Shown one piece after another: positions 1 to 10,390 of a DNA stretch of 35,205 nt. The DNA is from CAYOHG01 sp964465125 (lineage in GTDB: Bacteria; Planctomycetota; Phycisphaerae; UBA1845; Fen-1342), in contig CAYXIO010000042.1 of assembly GCA_964465125.1 (NCBI GenBank), positions 1 through 35,205 of the forward strand, in the 5' to 3' direction. Each line of letters starts with the position of its first letter. Positions within the stretch are counted from its first letter, which is position 1. A program made the position numbers and the translations under genes. The notes under the pieces are model-generated. The model was not told the origin of the DNA, ran no database searches, and saw only the letters and a list, made by a program, of their open reading frames with translations.

Positions 1-947
<947 letters not shown>

Positions 948-1210
948 AATCGGTGATCAGCCGCGCCCGAAGGCACCGGCTGTGATCTTCCCGAAAAGGG
1001 CTCAAACCTTTCGCACTGACTGCGAGAGTGTTCGAGACGCCCGCTGGAGTAAAAGCGGGCTTCACCAATGGTTATCGGACTTGGTCCGACTCCCATCATT
1101 ACGACCGCCGATGCCTTTGGTCAGCACGCATCGGCCGTCGTCACACTCTCGCGGCTTCATCCACTGTTCACTTGTCACACATCACGTCGCCGAATCTTGC
1201 TCAGCGGCGA
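948..1210 (-). other. Structured 16S leader (external spacer)
   Basis: This non-coding stretch lies between the candidate rRNA promoter and the 16S 5' end. On the transcribed (minus) strand it contains four inverted repeats. 958-982 is a 10-bp stem with one bulge closed by a C(UUCG)G tetraloop, only about 10 nt from the mature 5' end. 1039-1060 is a 7-bp stem. 1075-1089 is a 6-bp stem with a 3-nt loop. 1101-1141 is a 13-bp stem with one mismatch. Such leaders normally pair with the 16S 3' flank and carry RNase III and antitermination sites, but the 3' flank is not in the window, so their roles cannot be assigned. Confidence 0.6.
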
Positions 1211-1217
1211 GCCGTGT

Positions 1218-1245
1218 AGAATACACGCGATTGCAGAGTTGGCAA
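1218..1245 (-). promoter_or_regulatory. Candidate sigma-70-type promoter of the rRNA operon
   Basis: On the minus strand a TTGCCA -35 (1240-1245) and a TATTCT -10 (1218-1223) are separated by 16 bp. Transcription would start near 1210 and give a leader of about 260 nt before 16S, a usual length for an rRNA leader. The spacing and position fit; the -35 matches consensus in 5 of 6 positions and the -10 in 4 of 6. Confidence 0.5.
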
Positions 1246-1360
1246 GGCCTTGCGGCAGCGAATTTTGGAATCCCGCAACCAGTTTCCACTCAACACGTTA
1301 CAGGCGGCCTGGCGGCGCCAGGCTCGGCGCCCCCGCCGGTTCGCGCCCGTGCCCCCTTGC

Positions 1361-1390
1361 TTGACACCCCGCCAGGCGGCAGACTTCCTA
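1361..1390 (+). promoter_or_regulatory. Possible promoter of the beta-propeller lipoprotein gene
   Basis: A perfect TTGACA -35 (1361-1366) is followed after 18 bp by TTCCTA (1385-1390), a poor -10. It lies about 100 bp upstream of the GTG start at 1496. Apart from this, I see nothing in 1246-1483; the open frame running through it upstream of the GTG has no coding character and no ribosome binding site. Confidence 0.3.
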
Positions 1391-1495
1391 TGCCGCCGAG
1401 CGGAAGCCGCCTCCGTCGCCTCCGCCGGCCCCGCGATTCGGGTCTCGATCGGATATCGCCACCCGGGCCGCCTTGTTCTCTATGGGAGGTTCCCC

Positions 1496-3559
1496 GTGCG
1501 TTCCGCCGCCCTGCTGTGTCTGACGTGCCTCGTCGTCGCCGCCCTGGTAGCCGGCTGCCCGCAGAACCCCGGCGGCACGAATAATCCCAACGCGCAGGCC
1601 AAGCTCCGCTACTTCTCCTCCGAAGGCGAGTTCCTCGACTACTTCCACGGCCAGGCCGACCGTGCTCTGCGCGGCGACACCTTCGGCTTCGGCGTGCCGC
1701 TCGCCGTTCCCACCGTCGCGGAAGACAGCACCTCGGGCGGCAGCGGCGCCGCGACCACGGAGGACGCAGGCGGCGCCGCCGACTTCAGCACCACCAACCT
1801 CCAGGAAGCCGGCGTGGACGAAAGCGACGTCGTCAAGAGCGACGGGGAGTACTTCTACATCGCGCGCGACCAGAGCCTGCGCATCGTCAAGGCCGCGCCC
1901 GCCAGCGAACTCGCCGAGGTGGCCCGCCTCGACTTGGACTTCTGGATCTCCGAGCTGTACGTCAGCGGAGACAACCTGATCCTGTTGGGAAATGGCTTCG
2001 ACAACGGCTACATGGCGATCGAGATCTGGCCGCCGTACTACTCCAGCGCCAAGATCGAGATTCAGCAGGTCGACATCACCGATCGCGCCAACCCGGTCGC
2101 GTCGCACCGTGCGTCGATCGACGGCTCGCTTGTCACCACGCGCCTGCTCGACAACCGCCTCGTGCTGGTCACGACCGTCGTGCCGGAGCTGCCCGCGATG
2201 GGGATGTTAGGCATGCCGGCGCTGGCCAGCGAGGACGTGATGCCAACCATGACCACGGCGAGCGGCACGCAAGACGTGGTCTCCTGGGATCACTGGCTGC
2301 GACCCGACGCCCCGAACGGCTACTACGGCACGACGATCATGACGCTGGACGCGGACAACGTGGAGACGGTGATCGGCTCGACCGCGCTGGTCGCGAACGC
2401 GGGCATCATCTACGCGACGACCGATGCGGTGTTCATCAGCGACACGGACTACGATCCGAGCGACAACTACCGCGAAACCACGCAGATTCACAAGTTCCGC
2501 TTCGATGAGAACAAGGTCGCGACCTACGTCGCCAGCGGCGAGATCGACGGACGACCGCTCAATCAGTTTTCACTCGGCGAATTCGAAGGCGACCTGCGCA
2601 TCGCAACGCACATTTCGCCGACGTTCTCAGGCGGCGGCACGGTCGCGGTCGATGCCGTGGGAAGCAACGTGTCAAGCGACGGCGGCTCGTCGAGCGCGGG
2701 CAGCGCCGGCGGCGCTACCGGCACAGAGCAGGACCGGAACGACACGGTCTCGTCTGACGAGACACCGACCGAGCCCGTCGATTCGCCGCCCGCGACAAGC
2801 GTCCCCGACACGAATCAGCCCTCCAACGCGGTCTACGTGCTCCGCGAGAACGGCGAGAAGCTCGACGTGGTCGGAAAGGTCGAGGGCATCGCGCCCGGCG
2901 AGAGTTTGTACGCCGCCCGATTCCTCGGGACGCGCGCCTACCTGGTCACGTTCCTGCGGATTGACCCGCTGTTCGTGGTCGACCTGAGCGACCCGACCGG
3001 TCCGCAACTCACCGGCGAGCTCGAAGTCCCCGGCTACAGTGACTATCTCCACCCGCTCAGCGAGGATCGCCTGCTCGGCGTCGGGCGCTCGGTCGCGGAC
3101 AACGGCTTCGGCGGCGTGACCCCCAGCGCGCTTCAGCTTTCGCTCTTCGATGTCTCCGATCTCGCCAACCCGACGCTGATTCAGCAGATCCAAGTCGGCG
3201 GGCCGGGCAGCTACTCCAGCATCACCGAGACCCACAAGGCGTTTACCTATCTCGAATCGACGCACATGCTGGCGGTACCGGCGTATCTCACCGGCGAGAC
3301 CGCCGACACGTGGTACACCTACGTCTTCCAGGGTGTGCTGTGCTATCAGGTCGATTCCGATGCCGGGTTTACCGAGTTGGGCCGGCTTTCCGCGGCCCAG
3401 CCGACGGATCCGAACGACGGCTGCTACGGGTACTGGTGGTGGAGCTGGCAGCGCGCCTCGATCATCGACGACACGATCTACTCGCTCAGCCAGGCGGGTG
3501 TAAGCGCCGCCCAGAGCACGGACTTCACCGTGACGCAGGAGGTCACGTTCCAGCCGTAG
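1496..3559 (+). CDS. Secreted beta-propeller domain lipoprotein
   Basis: A 687-residue predicted lipoprotein exported and lipid-anchored on the outer side of a membrane. The GTG start at 1496 is chosen because GGGAGG (1484-1489) sits 6 nt upstream and the protein then opens directly with a signal peptide ending in the lipobox LVAGC, with Cys21 as the lipidated residue. From about residue 100 the segment GVDESDVVKSDGEYFYIA matches the hallmark N-terminus of the Beta_propel family (secreted proteins with a C-terminal beta-propeller); WD-like beta-strand repeats follow to the C-terminus. A Ser/Gly/Thr/Pro-rich low-complexity linker of about 55 residues (nt 2650-2820) splits the propeller. The biochemical role of the family is not established; a cell-surface binding role is plausible. 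A strong hairpin follows the stop codon. Confidence 0.85.
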   Translation: MRSAALLCLTCLVVAALVAGCPQNPGGTNNPNAQAKLRYFSSEGEFLDYFHGQADRALRGDTFGFGVPLAVPTVAEDSTSGGSGAATTEDAGGAADFSTTNLQEAGVDESDVVKSDGEYFYIARDQSLRIVKAAPASELAEVARLDLDFWISELYVSGDNLILLGNGFDNGYMAIEIWPPYYSSAKIEIQQVDITDRANPVASHRASIDGSLVTTRLLDNRLVLVTTVVPELPAMGMLGMPALASEDVMPTMTTASGTQDVVSWDHWLRPDAPNGYYGTTIMTLDADNVETVIGSTALVANAGIIYATTDAVFISDTDYDPSDNYRETTQIHKFRFDENKVATYVASGEIDGRPLNQFSLGEFEGDLRIATHISPTFSGGGTVAVDAVGSNVSSDGGSSSAGSAGGATGTEQDRNDTVSSDETPTEPVDSPPATSVPDTNQPSNAVYVLRENGEKLDVVGKVEGIAPGESLYAARFLGTRAYLVTFLRIDPLFVVDLSDPTGPQLTGELEVPGYSDYLHPLSEDRLLGVGRSVADNGFGGVTPSALQLSLFDVSDLANPTLIQQIQVGGPGSYSSITETHKAFTYLESTHMLAVPAYLTGETADTWYTYVFQGVLCYQVDSDAGFTELGRLSAAQPTDPNDGCYGYWWWSWQRASIIDDTIYSLSQAGVSAAQSTDFTVTQEVTFQP

Positions 3560-3575
3560 AGCCTTCCGCTCGCAA

Positions 3576-3610
3576 CGGGCCGCGCGAAGTGATTCACAAC
3601 GCGCGGCCCG
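3576..3610. terminator. Bidirectional hairpin terminator between convergent genes
   Basis: A perfect 11-bp inverted repeat (CGGGCCGCGCG at 3576-3586, complement at 3600-3610) with a 13-nt loop lies 17 nt after the beta-propeller stop and before the katG 3' end. There is no clear T-tract, so it may act with Rho or simply protect both 3' ends. Confidence 0.6.
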
Positions 3611-3724
3611 CCTCGTTCAGATGCGAGCGTCGGGCAGGAGGGGCCTGGCAGCTTTCGCCCTCCCACTCTGCCGGACGTACTCACCGTAGCCCGCGATCCG
3701 CAGCGCCGCTTTCGCCCGCCCGAC

Positions 3725-4247
3725 TCACGCCAGGTCGAAGCGGTCGAGGTTCATCACCTTGGTCCAGGCCGCGATGAAGTCATGCACGAACTTTTTCCCG
3801 GCGTCCGAGCTTGCATAGACCTCAGCCAGGGCGCGGAGCTGCGAGTTCGAGCCGAACACGAGATCCACCCGGGTGCCCGTCCATCGGACCTCGCCGGTCG
3901 CACGGTCGCGCCCCTCGAACGTCTCGGCGTCCTTCGAGGTCGGTTTCCATTCCGTGCGCATGTCGAGCAGGTTGACGAAGAAGTCGTTCGTCAGCGACTC
4001 GGGGCGCTTGGTGAAGACGCCGTGCTTCGACTGCCCGTGGTTGGCATTCAGCACGCGCAGGCCGCCCACCAGCACGGTCATCTCGGGCGCGGTCAGCGTC
4101 AGCTGTTGCGCCCGATCGACCAGCAGATGCTCGGCGGGCACCGAGTAGCGCGTCTTGAGATAGTTGCGGAAGCCGTCCGCGACCGGCTCGAGCACGGCGA
4201 TCGAAGCCGCGTCGGTCTGCTCCTGTGATGCGTCCATGCGGCCCGGC
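3725..4247 (-). CDS. katG: Catalase-peroxidase KatG, C-terminal fragment (interrupted by scaffold gap)
   Basis: This encodes the last 174 residues of KatG, starting within the PGR segment that follows the conserved VPFT stretch and continuing through EQTDAASIAVLEPVADGFRN, the C-terminal KatG domain (SKHGVFTKRPESLTNDFFVNLLDM) and the end of the protein. It is not a separate gene. It continues the fragment at 4289-5918 and is cut only by an artificial gap and adapter. The in-frame ATG at 4237 (the Met of GRMDASQEQ) is internal, not a start. The C-terminal domain has lost its own heme but supports the active site of the N-terminal domain in characterised KatGs. Together the two pieces and about 10 missing residues give about 727 residues, the usual KatG length. 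Confidence 0.9.
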
Positions 4248-4288
4248 NNNNNNNNNNACTGGAGTTCAGACGTGTGCTCTTCCGATCT
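4248..4288. other. Scaffold gap (10 N) plus leftover Illumina adapter
   Basis: Positions 4248-4257 are N. Positions 4258-4288 read ACTGGAGTTCAGACGTGTGC followed by TCTTCCGATCT, which is the Illumina TruSeq read-2 adapter. It is not genomic DNA. On the minus strand it gives the artefact peptide ending EIGRAHV, and in another frame RKSTRLNSS, both of which appear widely in databases as adapter contamination. From the KatG family alignment about 28 real bases are missing here; 28 leaves both flanks in one frame, whereas the 41 bases present do not. Confidence 0.98.
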
Positions 4289-5918
<1,630 letters not shown>

Positions 5919-6088
5919 GGATTGCCTCCTTCGTTCGCTTGCAGGGAGCCGGGGTTTCGCCGTTAGGTGCCGGCCGTCGGCCATCGTCAGCCGCCGACGG
6001 GAGTCTAGCTGGTCATGCCGTGCTCGGACAGCGAGCCGGCGACGCCGCTATCATGAACGCTCCATGGCGCCTTCGGACAGGAGCATCC

Positions 6089-6979
6089 GTGAGCCTTGAT
6101 CTCGACACACTGCGCGGCCGCTTCACGATCGCGGACGGCGCCTGGGGCACGCTGCTGCAAGCGCGCGGCGTGCCCGCCGGCCGGCTGGTCGAGGCGTGGA
6201 ACTTCGAGCAGCCCGATGCGGTCCGCTCGGTCGCGGCTGCGTACTGCGAGGCCGGCTCGCAGATCGTCTACACGAACACGTTTCGGGCAAACCGCTTCGC
6301 CCTGGCGCGCGAGCAGCTCGCCGATCGCGTCGCCGCGATCAACACCACCGGCGCGCGCCTGAGCCGCGAAGCGGCCGAGGGCCGCGCTTGGGTCTTCGGC
6401 TCCATCGGACCGTCCGGCAAGCTGCTGCTTCGGCGTCAGGCGACCGAGGGAGAGCTCCTCGAAGCGTTTCGCGAGCAGGCGCAGGCGCTGAGCGCCGGCG
6501 GCGCCGACGCCATCGTGTGCGAGACGTTCTTCGACCTGGCGGAGATCTCGCTGGCGATTCAGGCCGCCAAGGAGACCGGACTGCCCGTGCTGGCCACCAT
6601 GACCTTCGACTCCGGCGCCGACAAGACGCGCACCATGATGGGCGCGAAGCCCGAGCAGGCCGCAACAGCGCTCCTGGCGGCGGGCGCGGACGCGCTGGGC
6701 TGCAACTGCGGGGTGGGCATCGAGGTGGCGGCCGAGATCATTCGCCGCATGCGCGCCCAAACCGACCGGCCGCTGATGGCGAAACCGAACGCCGGCATGC
6801 CGGAGATGAGCGGCTCGCATGCGGCATACCGACAGAGCGCCGCCGAATTCGCGGCTCAAGCAGCGGCGCTGAGGGCGGCGGGCGCGGACATCGTCGGGGG
6901 CTGCTGCGGAACCACGCCGGAGTTCATCCGCGAACTGCGGGCGACCGTGGGCCAAGGCAACACCGGACTGCCGGGGTAA
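6089..6979 (+). CDS. Homocysteine S-methyltransferase family protein (stand-alone)
   Basis: A 296-residue protein of the Pfam S-methyl_trans family (TIM barrel), which moves a methyl group to homocysteine to make methionine. The GTG start at 6089 is preferred because AGGAG lies 5 nt upstream and DGAWGTLLQARG, the usual family N-terminus, follows about 15 residues later. Zinc ligands are visible: Cys207 in GCNCGVG and Cys272-Cys273 in GGCCGTTPEFI. The protein equals the first module of cobalamin-dependent MetH, but the folate, cobalamin and activation modules are absent and not encoded next to it. It could use S-methylmethionine or betaine (as MmuM or BHMT do) or act with separate corrinoid proteins; the sequence does not decide this. 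Confidence 0.85.
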   Translation: MSLDLDTLRGRFTIADGAWGTLLQARGVPAGRLVEAWNFEQPDAVRSVAAAYCEAGSQIVYTNTFRANRFALAREQLADRVAAINTTGARLSREAAEGRAWVFGSIGPSGKLLLRRQATEGELLEAFREQAQALSAGGADAIVCETFFDLAEISLAIQAAKETGLPVLATMTFDSGADKTRTMMGAKPEQAATALLAAGADALGCNCGVGIEVAAEIIRRMRAQTDRPLMAKPNAGMPEMSGSHAAYRQSAAEFAAQAAALRAAGADIVGGCCGTTPEFIRELRATVGQGNTGLPG

Positions 6980-7034
6980 CGCCGGCAGCCGACGTCGCCC
7001 GCAGCGGGCGGACGCGAGGACGTGATCGCCCGTG

Positions 7035-7973
7035 CTAGACCGCGGCGACCTCGCCGTGCTCGCGCGCGATTCGTTCCGCCTGTGCTGCCGGCGAGAACTC
7101 GGGCGATTCGCCGTTGCCCTGCCGCGGAAACAGGCGGTTGCGAACGGCCAGCCAGAATGCCGGCTCGGCGGGCCCCTCGACGATCTCCGCGATCAGCAGC
7201 GTTACGTCGTCGTGGGCCAGGCTCGCGCTGCCGGTGTGCTGAACCAGCGCGGCGCGCACCGCGGCGCCGATCGCGGCGCAGCTCTCGGCTGCGTGCGCCT
7301 CGAGCACGGCCTGCATCCGATCGTCGCCGAACAGCTCGCCGCGGGAATCGGGCGCTTCGAGCACGCCGTCTGTGACGAGCACGATTCGGTCGCCGACCTC
7401 GGCCTTCCGTTTGCGGCGCGTGTAGACGACGTCGTGATCCACGGCCAGTGGACCGTCGACGAACCCGCCGCCGGCGCGCGGCTCAGGCGTCAGGCGCGAC
7501 CAGCGCTGACCTGCTTGCTCGTAGTACCAGCCGGGCGGGTGACCGGCGTAGCTGACCCACAGCGCTCGGCTGGGCGTGTAGTACGTGATGACGGCCGCCG
7601 TCGTCATGGCGCGTAATCCGAGGCCTTCGAGTCGGCGGTTGAGCTGCGCGAGCACCCGACGCTGATCCACCTGGTTCATGCAGCGCCGCAGATGGGCGTG
7701 AATCTCGCTGCTGATCGCGGACACGGCCTCGCCGTGCCCGACGACGTCGGCCAGGCAGGCGCGCGCAAGCACTCCGGTGCCGCAAACGGACAGGTAGTGA
7801 ACGTCGCCGCCGCGGCCGCCGGCGCAGGGCCGGGAGTACAGCACGCCGGACAGCCCCGGCAATTGCACCGGGCTGGCGATGGGGCGGTTGCCGCCCCACA
7901 CCTCGGAGCAGGACAGCGTCAGGGCCGGTTTGGGGGCCGTCTGCGAGACCGGGGGTTCGATGGCCACTACCAC
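7035..7973 (-). CDS. PP2C-type (SpoIIE/RsbU-like) serine/threonine phosphatase
   Basis: A 312-residue cytoplasmic phosphatase. I prefer the GTG at 7973 because GGAGG lies 8 nt upstream (7982-7986); the alternative GTG at 8054 has no suitable ribosome binding site. The PP2C/SpoIIE motifs are all present in order: GGD followed by LADVVGHGEAVS (metal-binding Asp residues), YAGHPPGWYY, VTDGVLEAPDSRGELFGDDR and HDDVTLLIAEI. The N-terminus contains SEVWGGN, a feature I associate with a planctomycete and deltaproteobacterial set of such phosphatases. There is no sensor, PAS, GAF or receiver domain and no anti-sigma kinase or antagonist next to it, so its partner is unknown; RsbU-like action in partner switching is inference. 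It converges with the methyltransferase gene (55-bp gap). Confidence 0.85.
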   Translation of the reverse strand: MVVAIEPPVSQTAPKPALTLSCSEVWGGNRPIASPVQLPGLSGVLYSRPCAGGRGGDVHYLSVCGTGVLARACLADVVGHGEAVSAISSEIHAHLRRCMNQVDQRRVLAQLNRRLEGLGLRAMTTAAVITYYTPSRALWVSYAGHPPGWYYEQAGQRWSRLTPEPRAGGGFVDGPLAVDHDVVYTRRKRKAEVGDRIVLVTDGVLEAPDSRGELFGDDRMQAVLEAHAAESCAAIGAAVRAALVQHTGSASLAHDDVTLLIAEIVEGPAEPAFWLAVRNRLFPRQGNGESPEFSPAAQAERIAREHGEVAAV

Positions 7974-8173
7974 GTGCCGCGCCTCCGTCGGTTTTCGACT
8001 TTCGAGCGAACGGAACCGACGACTTGGATGTTCCGTTACGGCGCGAAGTTTCACGGGGCCGGGCAGGCGACTCCGCGTCGCCGCACTGCTTGCCCGCGCG
8101 AACGCAAGAACGGACGGGAGCGCGCCGAACCGCGCTCCCGCGAACGAGGAGAAGGAAGTCGGGCGCGCCGGGG

Positions 8174-8983
8174 CTACCAGTACTTCTCAACGTGCAGGTT
8201 GCCCGGCGTCTTCTTGGAGTGCGTCACGAAGCCGCGCTGCTCCAGCGTGGCCTGCATCTGGTTGGTCATGTCGGGATTGCCGCAGAGAAACACGTGACAC
8301 TGCTTGGAATCGAGCGGCGCGCCGACAAGCTTCTCGTACAGGTTGTTGTCGAGCAGGGTCTGCACGCGGCCCTTGACGCCGGTCCAGTCCTCGTCGCGCG
8401 TCACCATCGGGATGTACTGAACCGTCGGGTCGGTGCGCGTGAGGGATTCGAGATCGGCTCGATAGCCCAGGTCGGGCGCGTGCCGCACGCCGTTGACGAT
8501 CACGTAGCGCCGCCAGCGGCCGGTGCCGCACCAGGTGTGGTACATCGAAAGGAAAGGCGCCAGCCCGGTCCCGGTGGAGACCATGACGAGGTCCTGGCCG
8601 TCCGGCACGCCCTCCATCGAGAACGTGCCCTTGCAGCGCTTGTCCATCCACAGCTTGTCGCCGGGCTTGAGCTGCCAGAGGCGCGGCGTGAGCTGGCCTT
8701 CGCTGACCAGCACAATGTAAAGATCGAGCGCGTCGCGCTGCTTCGGCGAGGAGGCGACCGAGTAGGCGCGCTTGATCAGCTTGGAGCCGGGCGTCGCGTC
8801 CGTCGGAAGACCGAGCGTGATGTACTGTCCGGGCTGAAACTCCGGCACGTTCCCGGCCAACGGTCGTACCTTGAACACAGCCAGTTCGCGGTGGAAGTCC
8901 CGCCGCGAAACGAGCGTCGCATTCAACTCGCCGGCGGGGTTGGGGGTGGTGGCTCCGGAAGGCTGGCTGGTCAGGCTCGACAT
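8174..8983 (-). CDS. fpr: Ferredoxin/flavodoxin--NADP+ reductase
   Basis: A 269-residue FAD enzyme that passes electrons between NADP(H) and ferredoxin or flavodoxin. ATG 8983 is chosen for GAGGAG 9 nt upstream; earlier in-frame ATGs lack one. Domain order: FAD-binding beta-barrel with RAYSVASSP (residues 72-80), NADP-binding domain with STGTGLAPFLSMY (136-148) and FLCGNPDM (232-239), and the C-terminal HVEKYW whose terminal Trp would stack on the flavin, as the last residues do in bacterial (subclass I/II) reductases. It is divergent from the 2-oxoacid:ferredoxin oxidoreductase genes, which fits a role in re-oxidising or supplying the ferredoxin they use. The symbol fpr reflects family membership, not a proven orthologue. 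Confidence 0.88.
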   Translation of the reverse strand: MSSLTSQPSGATTPNPAGELNATLVSRRDFHRELAVFKVRPLAGNVPEFQPGQYITLGLPTDATPGSKLIKRAYSVASSPKQRDALDLYIVLVSEGQLTPRLWQLKPGDKLWMDKRCKGTFSMEGVPDGQDLVMVSTGTGLAPFLSMYHTWCGTGRWRRYVIVNGVRHAPDLGYRADLESLTRTDPTVQYIPMVTRDEDWTGVKGRVQTLLDNNLYEKLVGAPLDSKQCHVFLCGNPDMTNQMQATLEQRGFVTHSKKTPGNLHVEKYW

Positions 8984-9223
8984 TGCTCTTGGCTCCTCAG
9001 GCCCCATGCGCACAAGCCGATCGGCTCGCACGACGCGCGGGAAATACACGATCCTCGATGGCAAGCGGCGCGCCGCGGCGGTCCGCAGGTCTGCGAAACA
9101 GACCGGACCGAAGCGCAGTCGCCAGACGCGGGCGCCGGTGCGCCCCCGTATTGGGAGCGTACACTACCCGACGGGCCCGTGTTTGTGGTTCCGCCGGTTC
9201 AATTGCGCCGTTTCGCACACTCC

Positions 9224-9244
9224 TGCGTCATTCGACGCATCGAA
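9224..9244. repeat. Overlapping inverted repeats, possible activator site
   Basis: TGCGTC-attc-GACGCA (9224-9239) overlaps TTCGA-cgca-TCGAA (9231-9244). The centre is about 165 bp upstream of the predicted sigma-54 transcription start, a usual distance for a bacterial enhancer-binding protein. The link to the promoter is inference. Confidence 0.3.
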
Positions 9245-9375
9245 CGCGCCGGATTCCGCAGTTCCACGCTCATTCGACACCTTGTCATCGGCTATCCGCG
9301 GACCGAACTGCCTGAGCGGGGCGTGTCCTGGCCCGATAGACACTCCCTTGCCGTTACGCCGCACGCGGTCTGCCT

Positions 9376-9391
9376 TGGCACGCCGATTGCT
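9376..9391 (+). promoter_or_regulatory. Sigma-54 (-24/-12) promoter of the 2-oxoacid:ferredoxin oxidoreductase operon
   Basis: TGGCACGccgaTTGCT matches the sigma-54 consensus TGGCACG-N4-TTGCW at every fixed position, with the GG (9377-9378) and GC (9389-9390) exactly 12 bp apart. Transcription would start near 9401, giving a leader of about 50 nt before the ATG at 9452. The site lies in non-coding DNA and on the correct strand. Confidence 0.75.
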
Positions 9392-9451
9392 CTTGGTCTG
9401 CCGGTGGGGATTTCGCGCCCCCGGGGTGTGATTGCCGAAAGAGTGCTGCTC

Positions 9452-10390
9452 ATGAACGGTCGCTATCAATTGCCCAATCGCGACGAACTCGGCTTCTGCA
9501 ACATCCTGATGTCCGCGCTCGGCGGCGACGGCGCCAACATGGGCGCCAAACTGCTGTTCAAGCTCGGTTGCACCAGCTTCGGCCTCGACGGCGGATTCGA
9601 CGCACGCTACGGCTCCGAAAAGAAGGGCACGGCGACGGACGTCTCCGTTCGTTTCTGCGAGCCCGGCACGCACGTGCGGCAATCCGGCCCGACCGCCACG
9701 CCGCACTACCTGGTCGTCTTTCATGACAACCTGATCGAGCCGCTGAACCTGTTCCGCGGGCTGCAATCCGACGCGACCTGCATTGTGAACACGACGCACT
9801 CACCCGCGGAGATGCGTGCCCTGCTGCGGCTGGTCAGCGGCCGGGTGGTCTGCCTCGACGCAGCCCGCATTGCGCGCGAGACCAGCAGCCGGCTCAACAT
9901 GCCGCTGCTCGCGGCCCTGTGCCACGAGCTGCGATTCCCGGATGACGAGGTGAAAGCAATCATCGCCAAGCAGTGGCCGCGCGCCGCGACCGCCAACCTG
10001 GCTGCCTACGACCGCGCCCTGCACGACGCCCGCACTGATGCGTTTGCCGCGGACGGCCGCTTCGACCCACACCCCCCCGCGACCGTCCGCGGCCCGATTG
10101 GCTGGTTAAACATGCTCAACGGCGGCACGATCGACGCGCTCACGCACTCCACCCGCGGACGCGATAATCGCATCGCCGCCCAGGGCCGCGTGCCGCAGTT
10201 CACCCCGGCCGCCTGCAATTCCTGCGGAATCTGCCTGACCGTCTGCTCCGACCCGGGCGGACTGCTTTGGGTCGACGGGAAGATGAACGGCATCGACACG
10301 GCCTTCTGCAAAGGCTGCATGCGCTGCGTGGAGGTGTGCCCGACGTCCAAGAAGGGACACGCGCTCGAAGAGCCGGAGCCCGTGGCCTGA
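9452..10390 (+). CDS. 2-oxoacid:ferredoxin oxidoreductase, fused gamma-delta subunit
   Basis: A 312-residue cytoplasmic subunit of a pyruvate-type 2-oxoacid:ferredoxin oxidoreductase. Residues about 15-190 form the gamma (catalytic-domain PorG) fold, starting with GGDGANMGAKLL. The C-terminal part is a delta-type ferredoxin with two 4Fe-4S motifs, CNSCGICLTVC (from about residue 256) and CKGCMRCVEVCP (from about 286). The complex oxidises a 2-oxoacid with CoA to acyl-CoA and CO2 and reduces ferredoxin, or runs in reverse. ATG 9452 is chosen because family similarity begins just after it; the ribosome binding site (AAAGAG, 8 nt away) is weak. The fused alpha-beta gene follows 99 bp downstream. 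gamma-delta fusions are known in the family, so this is not a frameshift artefact. Confidence 0.85.
   Translation: MNGRYQLPNRDELGFCNILMSALGGDGANMGAKLLFKLGCTSFGLDGGFDARYGSEKKGTATDVSVRFCEPGTHVRQSGPTATPHYLVVFHDNLIEPLNLFRGLQSDATCIVNTTHSPAEMRALLRLVSGRVVCLDAARIARETSSRLNMPLLAALCHELRFPDDEVKAIIAKQWPRAATANLAAYDRALHDARTDAFAADGRFDPHPPATVRGPIGWLNMLNGGTIDALTHSTRGRDNRIAAQGRVPQFTPAACNSCGICLTVCSDPGGLLWVDGKMNGIDTAFCKGCMRCVEVCPTSKKGHALEEPEPVA

Larger units (their letters stand above)
8984..9451. other. Divergent regulatory intergenic region (fpr / 2-oxoacid oxidoreductase)
   Basis: A 468-bp stretch with no convincing gene. The plus-strand frame that crosses it into the next gene has no family similarity before residue MNGRYQLPN. 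It holds a strong sigma-54 promoter (9376-9391) and two overlapping inverted repeats (9224-9244). I could not pick out a convincing promoter for the minus-strand fpr gene. Confidence 0.6.
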
